Assembly: GCA_012845835.1 (NCBI GenBank) | Contig: JABAKD010000019.1 | Span: 8,079,346-8,143,345 of the forward strand | Origin: Undaria pinnatifida | Taxonomy: Eukaryota; Sar; Phaeophyceae; Laminariales; Alariaceae | DNA length: 64,000 bases | Direction of reading: 5' to 3' | Shown here: positions 9,427-18,419 of the stretch, piece after piece | Position numbering within the stretch: the first letter of the stretch is position 1 | How the letters are laid out: every line of letters starts with the position of its first letter | Position numbers and translations under genes: made by a program | The notes under the pieces: model-generated | Database searches by the model: none | What the model was told of the DNA's origin: nothing | The model's input: the letters and a program-made list of their open reading frames with translations, nothing else

Positions 9427-11230
9427 ACATGGATGATTATGCGGAGGTTGCACGAGGGCAGCCGAAGGGTCCGTTGAAGAATCTAGATTTTGAGCCGTCT
9501 TCGAGAGAACTCGATCTGAGGTCCACCCCTCGCGGCGCGCTGTTTCCTGGACTTGCCTCACATTGCTCGCCCCTGCCGACTCTGCCGGAGTCGGCCTCGG
9601 CCGTTCTCGCTTCGTGTCGCGATATGGCCCCATCTAAATCACATTTCTGGCCACAAATTGATGTTGAGTTCCGAAATGTAAAGATCGTGGTCGTGCGTAT
9701 AAAAATACAAAAATCTGTAAAAAAAAACACCATATTTTTTTGCTCGACGGTCAGCCCCGAACTTTTCTTATCACTGGCCACACGTGTTCTCAAATCTCGC
9801 GGTGAATCTCCTTCTTTTTATATAGTTTTTGTTCTTCCCTTCGGGTTCGAGCTTCCCCGTGTGTGTATCTGAAACCTTAATACTTTTTTTGTTTATTTTG
9901 CTTTTCTTCCTTTTCCTTTTGGTCCCTACGCGTACCGGCTCCAAGTGTAAATATTATGTATGCACAATTTACTGGGTCCTGCTTGCTGTTGTCGAACTGC
10001 TGGTGGTGGCGGTGCCGCCGCCGCCGCTGCTGTTGTTACACTTGCTTCCACGTGCACCAAGACGACGAATGCAACACTTGTTTTAACTTAAAGTCTATGT
10101 GGGGCGTACCCTATCTCTCACTTAGGAAAACATAAACCTGGCCCAAAAAACAAATCGTTTTTAGTTCGTTAGTTTCTCGGCGGGGGGTTACGTGAGCACA
10201 TGAGTTTTCGACGAAAAAGATCGACGAGTTGCGGAATGCTGTGTATGAACCCAACCCTTTTTGCGCCGTCAAGGTCCAGACAAGATACACCGCGGGGGGG
10301 AGGGGGTAGAAGACACCTTGCGACCACACGCAGCCTGTCTGTCCAGAATCTCGTCGAAGGTAAAGCCCCTCCCGCACTATGTATGAGGTGTGGGTAGGCG
10401 AGAAGTGTGACATTCCCAAAAAACAAGAAAATATTCGCGTAGTAAGTACGTAACTGGTGAGAATGCCAACTTGCTAGAGAATATCACGATATCCCCTGAA
10501 TCGTTCAGAACACCGCAAAAACAATCGAAACACTTCATATTAGCACCCGGGATTGCAACTTGTCATACGTAGAGACACCAAACCTAGACGACGCCCTGAA
10601 ATATTCACGGCAACGAACGGCGCAACAAGCACAATCAGTGAGATCGAGCTATTTAATAGAGGAGGCTTCAACTTGAAGTGGAGATCGCGGTGCACTTGTC
10701 GCAAGGTCGCAGCGTAGCGTCCAGACAGTATCGTATCGTGCCGCGATTTCGTCTCGATTTTGCCTCGATTTTTTTTATCTGCGTGCTGACCCCTCATGAA
10801 ATCAACTGTGCACCCGTAGGTTCTAGCATCTTTCTTCAGGATCAAGGCCTGGAGCTGGTTTCAAAACCAGCGATTTCGACGAAGAAAAGTTGAGTGGGCT
10901 ACCTACCGCCGTAGAACGGCTTCTTACTACTTGGTGGTTACGAGGTTAACCCGCTTGACCATCGGGGCATAACGTCTGCCGCCACCATTAAGTTAGCTCG
11001 CCGAAGGTTTTATCATCGATCGCTCGCGACTATAAAGCACCAACAACCAGACCTCCGGCAGGGATACTAAGCAAAACGTTACAAGGTATGTTTTGGTCCA
11101 GGTTATAATGGGAGTCGGCACAAGCTGTGAATATATACGATAAGGTCTCATGCGAAGATATACAATAAGGTCGTGCGCCCACCCGTGGATCTCCGTGCAA
11201 CACTTCGTGGTCGTTTTGTTGTTGGTTTCC
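9427..11230. other. No recognised gene
   Basis: An open frame at 9429-9872 starts with an ordinary amino-acid mix (MDDYAEVARGQPKGPLKNL) but matches no family I know and ends in low-complexity sequence. It has no visible splice or promoter context. About 10280-10375 holds a GGGGGGAGG / GACACCTTGCGACC / CTGTCCAGAA repeat that recurs at 17905-17975 and 26596-26640. The rest shows nothing clear. Confidence 0.4.
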
Positions 11231-11234
11231 AAAA

Positions 11235-11595
11235 TTTATGTGTTTTTGAGTTCGTTGATTGGATCTCGCGGGATCTCACCCACTGTTTCGTAGCAGGGGC
11301 CCATCCCTCGCCACTGGACAAACATGTCTAGGAATAACAAAAGAACCTTGGAGTATTTTTTCCCGACGACGCCGGGATTCGAGCCAGCCCGCGCACACCA
11401 CAGGCTCAGAAAAGCGATCAGTCTACCCACTAGACCACAAAATCACAAGGTTATTCTATTCCTATAGATACGCTTGCCCAGTGCAGTGGCGAGGGGTCAA
11501 CCCCGGAGATCCCTGTGACGAAGTCGGCGAGATTCAACCTCAACGAACTCGAAAACACATAACTACCCACTGAGCTACTCGGTGACGTGATTGAG
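11235..11595 (-). repeat. Inverted-repeat element enclosing tRNA-like sequence
   Basis: 11235-11320 and the reverse complement of 11465-11580 share TATGTGTTTTYGAGTTCGTTG and CCAGTGGCGAGGG. Between them, on the minus strand (about 11434-11360), is a tRNA-like stretch with GGTCTAGTGGGTAGAC (box A-like) and GGCTCGAATCC (box B-like). A second (minus, about 11590-11520) has GAGTAGCTCAGTGGGTAG and GGTTGAATCTC. Neither gives a clean cloverleaf, so they look like tRNA-derived element heads. Confidence 0.5.
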
Positions 11596-12227
11596 TAGCT
11601 CGGCGGGGTAGTGCTAACACAACCAACAATTTTCGCTCGCTTTTTTTCCCACCGACCATTTCTTGTTTGTTTTTTTTCGCTCATTTTTTCCCCACCGACC
11701 ATTTCTTGTTATATAATATATCTCAAGAATGGATCGATGCTATTTTTTCTATTACGCTGTTGTTGTAGCGGTGCATGTTAAGACTATGTATAGCGAATAA
11801 GTTCAACTTGAGGACAACAGACCAACAGAAAACTCTCGTTTTATCCTTACTGGTCCAATCAATTTTGACAGTAAAAAGTACGCATAACAATGCTAGCATT
11901 GACAACGGAGGAGAGCCTATTTAGGCCGCACCTTAACACTATGAACAAAAGTGGACAAATGTTAAACATATAACATGACAGTGAATGTTTAAAATTGAGA
12001 ACTGAGGCGATAGATTGAGTCTATGAATAAAAAAATGTCATTTCGTCTTCGTTTGTATGGCATTCGAAAATGGCTTTGTTGTGAACATTCGAAAATGTGT
12101 GGCCGGGCCGGCGCATAAATTTCAAGCAAGCAATAATATTATGCTCATTTCGTTATTACGTTTTTTGTACCCTATCCGACGACAACGTGCAGCGACACGT
12201 GCTACACGTACGATAGAGGCGTATGCA

Positions 12228-12432
12228 TGTTAAGTAAGGTATTAGTGGGGTATTAGTCCGTTTGACCACTTGAAAAAAATATGGATTGGAAAAAAAACCC
12301 GTTGTGATTTCACGCGCAGGTTCGTGTCCTGCAGGCGATGCCATTTGTTGAGGTATTAGTGGGTTATTAGTCCGTTTGCCCACTTGCAAAAGGTTAACCA
12401 CTAGCTTACTGCCCAAACTAAGCCTTATAACA
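12228..12432 (-). mobile_element. TRIM-like mini LTR element D, partly deleted
   Basis: The right LTR 12346-12432 (87 bp, TGTTGAGG to TATAACA on the + strand) is intact. The left LTR begins at 12228 (TGTTAAGT) and is truncated into the interior. Next to the LTR, on the minus strand, the primer-site position reads TGGCATCGCCTGCAGGAC and continues as the reverse complement of a whole T-arm (GCAGG TTCGTGT CCTGC). Both ends are flanked by TGCA (12224-12227 and 12433-12436), a perfect 4-bp target duplication. Confidence 0.8.
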
Positions 12433-12436
12433 TGCA

Positions 12437-12510
12437 CCACTTTGTTTCGGAGGTTCCTCAATTTTGGGTGCTTAAGGCCTTTCCCCAAAAACTGATTTAG
12501 AGAAAAATAT
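12437..12510 (-). repeat. Dispersed repeat, CAGTTTTTGGG/GAGGAACCTCA family
   Basis: GAGGTTCCTCAATTTTGGGT and CCCCAAAAACTG form the reverse complement of blocks at 7003-7060. Confidence 0.65.
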
Positions 12511-12786
12511 AACTGCACTACCGGATTAAAAAACCCATGGCCGCTATAGGAGGTGTATACACAACGTGAATCATGCAAAACAAAACGTCCATTTTTTTTC
12601 GCACGTTTTTGGGGGTTAAGGAGCGCCGTCGTTCGGAAACCATTTTCGCCAAAAAAAGGTGTACCTCTATCGTCTATCGTAGTAGCATGGTAGCATGCGA
12701 CCAGCACGACGGGCTTACAGCGTCGTCGATCATTCACGAGGCAAGCCAAAGAAAAGCAAACGAAGCCTATTATTTTGCAGGAAGCC

Positions 12787-12810
12787 TACTACTACTACTA
12801 CTACTACTAG

Positions 12811-12842
<32 letters not shown>

Positions 12843-12843
12843 G

Positions 12844-12900
<57 letters not shown>

Positions 12901-12925
12901 CACTACTACTACTACTACTTCCACA
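12787..12925. repeat. (CTA)n trinucleotide microsatellite
   Basis: About 45 CTA units with two CTAGTA interruptions. Frames read as polyT, polyL or polyY (polyS/polyV on the other strand) and are not genes. Confidence 0.97.
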
Positions 12926-13566
12926 ACAACAGTAATTTGTCTTATTAGTCGAAACACGAACAATAATACCTGGTACATCTAATGTCAGAGGGTCAATGGC
13001 ATCCATACACGCTTCCTGCGATGGGGCGTTCTATAATTCCATGCCGGTATGCCCGGTACGGCTAATAATACTTTTGTGATACCATCATGATCGCCATCCA
13101 ATTATAACTTTTGAGAACCGTGCTCCCGATGTGGGACAAAACACTTGGAATTAATGTCAGCATATTTTGTTTTTTTAGTCTTGAACGTAAAACGGTCTAC
13201 CGCAACAAGAAGTAAGCACAGAGACGGGGAGGAACCGAATAACTCGTACCACGGCGTGAGGGGCGCACGAAATGTTTTATTTTACAAGTAAGCAGGGCTT
13301 TTTTCTCATTATGGAGGTTATCTATCGTTACATACAAAAAAACACGAAAACATCAGTTACTGAGTAGTTAAAATTTCCGGAGAAATGAAAGTTTCAATCA
13401 GACTATCGACACTGCACACGGCTTAGTTATCAATGGGTATATAGTGAAGAGCTTTGTGTTTGTCAAGCACACGCAGTTGTTTATTATGGTATTTATTCCA
13501 ATTATTTATACTACAACATACAACTTAACAATTATTGGGTACAGTATGCTGTTAATAGTTCGTTAC

Positions 13567-13656
13567 TTGACCCCTTCAGAGCCCCCGAACCCCACCCTAT
13601 TCTAAATCCAAGTAATTTTGTCCCCAAAAACGGGTTTCCAGTTGCAACGGGGTTAA
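13567..13656. mobile_element. TTAA-type MITE, about 90 bp
   Basis: Starts TTGACCCCTTCAGAGCCC and ends ACGGGGTTAA. The interior carries CCAAGTAATTTTGTCCCC and AAAAACGGGTTTCC. The inverted ends and TTAA-like borders recall piggyBac-type elements. Confidence 0.65.
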
Positions 13657-14026
13657 TTGATTCTTACAGGCAACAAACGTTTGGGCTACACTCCTATCGT
13701 ATTGCAAGAAGAGGCAAATGATCCCGGAATCCCCTTTTTTCTCGTCCGCTAACCCCCGCCCCTCACCCCCTCATTCCCCTTTCCCCTCCCCCCCTCCACT
13801 TACGCTCACCCTGCCCCTGGCAGCTTAGGATTCCAGCGTAGAAAGATCAGAGCAAAATGAGAGAAGGATGGATGGATGGAGAAACAACAGCAGATGCAGC
13901 AGCAGGTGGAGTAGATTGATGTTGAGTCGAAAATGGGTGCAGGATTATAGGACACGGAGATGCAAAGGTTGACATTTTTTCCCTTTCTCTTGGTTCTGTT
14001 CTTCCTTCCTTCCCATATGGGGGTGC

Positions 14027-14485
14027 TTGCTGTTATTGCTGATATTAGTAGGAGTTATCGACGTTGAAGCTCATGCTGCGCATAGTCAAATGGCGAACAT
14101 AAGAATAATAATGATAATAATGATAAAAACAAAAACACTCACTAGTAAAAAGAACAATAAAAATGAATATTATACGAAGAACAACGACAACAACCCAAGA
14201 AACGATAACAGCATTAACAGCACTACAAACGCTAAGAACAATAATATAATACCAATCAATGATAATACTATGATACCCTGCTCGTACCCTGGCATATATG
14301 CAGCACGTGATAATTATCCAAAACACGATAACAGCATTAATACAAACGCTAAGAACAAAAATATAATACCAACCAATGATTTTACTACAGTACCTTGCAT
14401 ATATGCAGCACGTGATAAATGTACTCTTATATGTACTCTTTTATCTATCTCCTTGTTACGAAGTATGTCCTTACAAACTCGCGCA
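14027..14485. repeat. A-rich low-complexity with internal duplication
   Basis: The stretch AACGATAACAGCATTAACAG near 14201 and ACACGATAACAGCATTAATA near 14322 start two copies of a roughly 110-120 bp block. Each block ends GCATATATGCAGCACGTGAT. The open frame here is N/I/T-rich and probably spurious. Confidence 0.7.
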
Positions 14486-14952
14486 TGTTATAAGGCTTGG
14501 TTTGGTTGGGTAGGCAATAATTGGTTAACCTTTTGCAAATGGTCGAACGGACCACTATGTTAAGGAATTAGTGGGGTATTAGTCCGTTTGACCACTTGCA
14601 ACTGGTTAACCAATAGCTTACCCAAACTAAGCCTTTTAACACTCTCCCCCCCTGAAACGGCGGGATAGCAGGTCGGCCGGATATACGGCGGACCTCTGTC
14701 AATATATCCAAGCCGTTTCATTTCCTGGGTATACCGGGGAGAGTGTTTTTCAAGTTCGCCATGGGAAAATCTGAAAAAGTTTATTATGGTGGATGTGGGG
14801 ATCGAACCCACGACCCAAAAACCCATGGTCTGTCGACGACGCCATTTGTTAAGGAAATAGTGGGGTATTAGTCCGTTTGACCACTTGCAACTGGTTAACC
14901 AATAGCTTACCCAAACTAAGCCTTTTAACAACTACCCTCTAATTCCTTAATA
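14486..14952 (+). mobile_element. Solo TRIM LTR, split by a nested element
   Basis: The + strand LTR starts TGTTATAAGGCTTGG at 14486 and runs to ACGGACCACTA at 14557. It resumes after the nested element as CCCTCTAATTCCTTAA from 14935. Rejoined it follows the family LTR order, and the 4 bp at the joint (ACTA) are duplicated. Confidence 0.75.
14558..14930 (-). mobile_element. TRIM-like mini LTR element A, nested
   Basis: The LTRs are 14558-14641 and 14847-14930, 84 bp each, with TG...CA ends (TGTTA and TAACA). On the minus strand the 5' LTR is followed by TGGCGTCGTCGACAG, in the place of a tRNA primer-binding site. The 3' LTR is preceded by the purine tract AGGGGGGGAGAG. The 205-bp interior has no coding capacity and contains a T-arm-like GTGGGTTCGATCCCCAC. 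The element is flanked by ACTA on both sides and sits inside an opposite-strand LTR. Confidence 0.88.
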
Positions 14953-15032
14953 ATAACCCCTTGAGAGCCCAAAATCTCTCCATATACTAACTTCAAGTAA
15001 ATTTGTCCCGAACAGGGTTTCCAGTCTCAAAA
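14953..15032. mobile_element. TTAA-type MITE, partial
   Basis: TAACCCCTTGAGAGCCC, TACTAACTTCAAGTAA and GGGTTTCCAGTC match the start and middle of the family seen at 13567 and 62504. The end is lost. Confidence 0.6.
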
Positions 15033-15079
15033 AGATACATCACTCCCTATTAAAAAGTACAAAGCAATAGTAGTGTGTG

Positions 15080-15300
15080 TGTGTGTGTGTTCTTCACATT
15101 AAACCGTTCTTCTACTCGTCGACATCCAGCACACCCAGTGTCCGTACTGATTCTTCACCCTAGAAAGATCAGCTCTGTGGTCACAAGCTACGACACAGAG
15201 ATAATGCATCGTAATGCATTCGACAACGCAATATCATGCCCTAGTACTGGGTACGACAGGCACAACATACATACGTCAGCAACAGAAATATATTGGGAGA
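15080..15300 (+). repeat. Dispersed repeat, about 250 bp, copy 1
   Basis: TGTGTTCTTCACATTAAACC, CAGTGTCCGTACTGATTC and ACACAGAGATAATGC share order and spacing with 23285-23560 and 30235-30490. Confidence 0.7.
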
Positions 15301-15409
15301 GAGAATACGAAATAAACAAAAACAAAAACAAAAAGTGTGGAAACGGATCGTGCACCGTTCATTCCAGTATTCATATATAGCGTACGAGATAAACATTGTT
15401 CGTCTACTT

Positions 15410-15515
15410 CGAAGTATTCTATGCTGCAAAGATGAGTGTTTCGACCAAATCTTGAAAACTTCGATCTCGCAGCTGGCTGGAGTGTATTTTTATTTTCACA
15501 ATATACCTGGTACAT
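15410..15515 (+). repeat. CAGCTTGCAAAGATGAG family, left arm of a foldback pair
   Basis: GCTGCAAAGATGAGTGTTTCG, CTTCGATCTCGCAGCTG and GGAGTGTATTTTTATTTTC. An inverted copy follows at 15555-15569 and 15951-16020, split by TRIM element B. Without that insertion the pair would form a foldback element of about 230 bp. Confidence 0.8.
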
Positions 15516-15569
15516 ACCCTGTTATGCATATTTCTACATATATTATAAAAACAAAAATACACTCCAGCT

Positions 15570-15950
15570 TGTTATAAGGCCTAGTTTGGGTAAGCTATTG
15601 GTTAACCATTTGCAAGTGGTCAAACGGACCAAGACCCTACTAATTCCTTAACAAATGGTGTCGTCGGCAGGACCATGGGCTTTTTGGGTCGTGGGTTCAA
15701 ATCCCACATCCACCATTATAAACCTTTTCAGACTTTCCTCATACATGCCGAACTTGAAAAATACTCTTCCCGGTATACCCAGGAGGAAATGAAACGGCTT
15801 GAATAATTGACAGGTCCGTCCGTATATCCGGCCGACCTGCTATCCCGCCGTTTCAGGGGGGGGGAGTGTTATAAGGCTTACTTTGGGTAAGCTATTGGTT
15901 AACCTTTTGCAAGTGGTCAAACGGCCTAAGACCCTACTAATTCCTTAACA
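15570..15950 (+). mobile_element. TRIM-like mini LTR element B
   Basis: The LTRs are 15570-15653 and 15867-15950 (84 bp each, TGTTATAAGG to CCTTAACA). Two bases after the 5' LTR is TGGTGTCGTCGGCAGGAC, a primer-site candidate. The purine tract AGGGGGGGGGAG ends at the 3' LTR. The interior holds GTGGGTTCAAATCCCAC, a T-arm-like hairpin, inside a 65-bp stretch whose ends (ATGGTG and CACCAT) can pair. Flanks are AGCT and AGCC, a 4-bp target duplication with one change. Confidence 0.88.
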
Positions 15951-16125
15951 AGCCACAGATGATATTGAAGATTTCGTCGAAACTCACCTTTGCAAGCTGT
16001 GTGTGATACTCCGATAACGCGTATTACTGGGTGTGTCCTCATTAAGGATATAGGACGGCGATTCCCCTTGGAACTACAATGTAGCTATCAGGGTCAACAG
16101 GGTGTGGTGTTAGCCAATCTGTGCG
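15951..16125 (-). repeat. CAGCTTGCAAAGATGAG family, right arm and its longer flank
   Basis: On the minus strand: GGAGTATCACACACAGCTTG, CAAAGGTGAGTTTCGACG and AAATCTTC. The outward flank (CCTCATTAAGGATATAGG, GATTCCCCTTGGAACTAC) matches the reverse complement of 61308-61360, and more weakly 26690-26730. The family therefore has a longer form. Confidence 0.75.
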
Positions 16126-16480
16126 CGCGGAAATTATAAAACTCGTTTCTGAGGGGGACAAAATCTGACAGCGGTGTGTGGGAAAAAGGCATCAGTTTAT
16201 CAAGTATATCCTGTAAGTCGTACAACCGGTGAGGGAAGGGCGGCGATTTTTTAAGGCGTGGGCGCCGGGGGAGAGGGGGGGCGGGGTAGTAGAGGGGGGG
16301 GGGGGGGAACTCAATCTGTGCACCAGCTATAAACCTTTGAAGGGGACAAATATGACGGTTGTGGGAGGAACGCATCAGTTTATCATGTACATCCTGTAAA
16401 TCGTACAACCGATGAGGAGAGGGGGGGGGGTGTTCGAAAGGGGGTGGGGTGGGGGAGGGGAGGGAACGGGGGAAGGAGGA
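16126..16480 (+). repeat. Poly(G)-bounded tandem repeat
   Basis: Two units at about 16128-16300 and 16305-16480 share AAACTCGT/GAACTCAATCTGTGC, GCATCAGTTTATCA, GTACATCCTGTAAATCGTAC and AACCGATGAGG, with G runs between. The reverse complement of this unit forms the array at 60.6-61.3 kb. Confidence 0.8.
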
Positions 16481-16857
16481 TTTTTAACCTGCATTAGGTC
16501 GCACAAATGTACATACCCGGTAGGAACTTACTATACGCATGGTGCTAGATATTACATGTTTATGTTTGCCACTCGACAACCACACTGACGATGATGCGCA
16601 ACATGATGGGTTTCAACGTCGATGTCGATACTATTAAGCATTAAACATTGAACATTAAACACCACACACCACAGCTAGGTACGCTAGCGGGAGATGCTAT
16701 TATGATGATGTTATGATGCTATGATGATGATGATGTTATATTATACTTCCATTTCTACTTCCGGGTTTCCACCTCTCGCACGAGTGACTTTTTCTCACTG
16801 ACAAAGGACTATGATATTGGCGATTTTCTTCTTTTTTGTCGCAGCGTAGGCTGCTGT

Positions 16858-17233
16858 TGTTACAAGGCTTAGGTTGGGTAGCGATTGGTTAACCTTTTGC
16901 AAGTGGTCAAACGGACGAACACCCCACTGATTTCTAAAAAATGGCGTCGTCGGCAGGACCATGTTTTTTTTTCGGGTCGTGGGTTCAAATCCCACCATCC
17001 ACATTGATAAACCTTTTCAGACTTTCCCCATGTCGAACTTGAAAATAATCTCCCTGGTATCCCCAGGAAATGAAACCGCTTGGATATTGACAGGTCCGCC
17101 CGTATATCCGGCCGACCTGCTATCCCGCCGTTTCAGGGGGGGAGAGTGTTATAAGGCTTAGTTTGGGTAAGCTATTAGTTAATTAACCTTTTGCAAGTTG
17201 ACAAACGCACTAACACCCCACTAAGTCTCAACA
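16858..17233 (+). mobile_element. TRIM-like mini LTR element C
   Basis: The 5' LTR is 16858-16940 (3' end eroded) and the 3' LTR is 17147-17233. The primer-site candidate TGGCGTCGTCGGCAGGAC starts at 16942. The purine tract AGGGGGGGAGAG abuts the 3' LTR. The interior has GTGGGTTCAAATCCCAC. CTGT occurs directly on both sides (16854-16857, 17234-17237), a perfect 4-bp target duplication. Confidence 0.88.
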
Positions 17234-17437
17234 CTGTAATACTTATTCCACTGCGAATTCGTGTATCAAATATAAAGCAGAGCACGGAAGCTCAAGACTG
17301 CAAATGAAAACGAGGAAAGCCTTGAAACACCAACCGGGCCCCGTGTTGTCTGTTGTTATAATCAAGCCTCGTCTCTGTTACTACTCAGGTGAAAATAGGC
17401 CAGGAGACGGTCATCGTCAAAGGAAAAACGTCCAGCG

Positions 17438-17540
17438 GTCAGTCAAGGGGTGTCAAACCGATCGTTCCACACTAAAAACTAGTTGTTCAGTCAAGGGGTG
17501 TCAAACCGATCGTTCCACACTAAAAACTAGTTGTGTTTTG
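17438..17540 (+). repeat. Perfect tandem duplication, about 48 bp
   Basis: TCAGTCAAGGGGTGTCAAAC and CGATCGTTCCACACTAAAAA with CTAGTTGT occur twice back to back. It lies in an open frame (17304-17687) with no recognisable domain. Confidence 0.9.
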
Positions 17541-17804
17541 ACGTCGGTCAAGGTAAAGTCATTGGAAAACTCGCTGTCGGTCAGTGAGTGGAAGCGCCGT
17601 CTCCTGGAATACTTTGGTTGCTCACAGGTGTGTTCTGTGCTTGGTTTGGCAGCACAGCTGACACCGCTTGTTCGAGATCATGGCTGAGTGAGGTTGGCTG
17701 GGGCACCCCGTGTACAAGACGAAGGTTTTTTTGCCCTACATTGGTTGATTGGGTTTGACCGGGTCAGGATTGGGGGTAGGGTTAGACGCGCGCTACGGTA
17801 GAGG

Positions 17805-18055
17805 TAACAATTTTCGTCAGCTTTGGGGAGAGGTCTTAAGCTGCCAAAACTGAGGAACCTCAGAACAAAAAGGTGGTGCACCTCTGTCGTAGCACGCGTC
17901 TTGCATGCAGACGGGGGGAGAAGGGAAAAGACACCTGTGACCCCGGCTTGTCCAGAAGACCACCGAGGGTAACCCCTCTACAACAGGAAACCCGTTTTTG
18001 GGGACAATTTACTTGGAGTTAGTGTAGGGAGTGCTTTCGGGCTCTCACGGGGCAA
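17805..18055. repeat. Mixed repeat block: CAGTTTTTGGG relative, GACACCTGTGACC unit, TTAA-type MITE
   Basis: 17820-17895 has GGAGAGGTCTTAAGCTGCC, GAGGAACCTCAG and CGTAGCACGCGTC, as at 58100-58190. 17905-17975 has GGGGGGAGAAGG and GACACCTGTGACC with CTTGTCCAGAAG. 17988-18052 has GGAAACCCGTTTTTGGGG and ACTTGGAGTTAGTGTAGG, an inverted TTAA-type MITE core. Confidence 0.65.
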
Positions 18056-18253
18056 AAAAAATCTTGCGAGTTGAGCTGAAGAGCAAAAGCGACGGTGAAT
18101 AAACCAAATCAAGTCGAATCAGAGTGTGTGTCAGCCTTTTTTTTGAATCAGTGGTAAGGTGCTCTCCGGTTAGAAGAACCTTGTTGGTTGTGCTTCAATC
18201 CGCGGGAAAAAGGAACCTGAACGGTTTTGCCCCGTCCACAACCCCTGCCCCCT

Positions 18254-18412
18254 ATACATATATGCCTTCCAATTAGCACCCCATTACTACTGGGTCGTAG
18301 ATACGGGGCAGTGCTGACTAAAGGACATACTTCGTATATGCCTTCCAATTAACACCCCATTACTACTGAGTCGTAGATACGGGGCAGTGCTAGCTTAAGG
18401 CACAGTGCAGTC
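18254..18412 (+). repeat. Tandem duplication, about 80 bp
   Basis: TATATGCCTTCCAATTARCA and CCCCATTACTACTG with GTCGTAGATACGGGGCAGTG occur twice with few differences. Confidence 0.92.
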
Positions 18413-18419
18413 CTTGGAT

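Noticed and set aside
9429..9872. Open frame of 147 codons with ordinary composition
   Set aside because: No motif, splice context or repeat-free downstream half. Chance open frames of this length occur elsewhere in the window.
17640..17665. TTGGTTTGGCAGCACAGC, faintly like a U6 snRNA start
   Set aside because: Only a short piece matches and the rest of the U6 sequence is absent.
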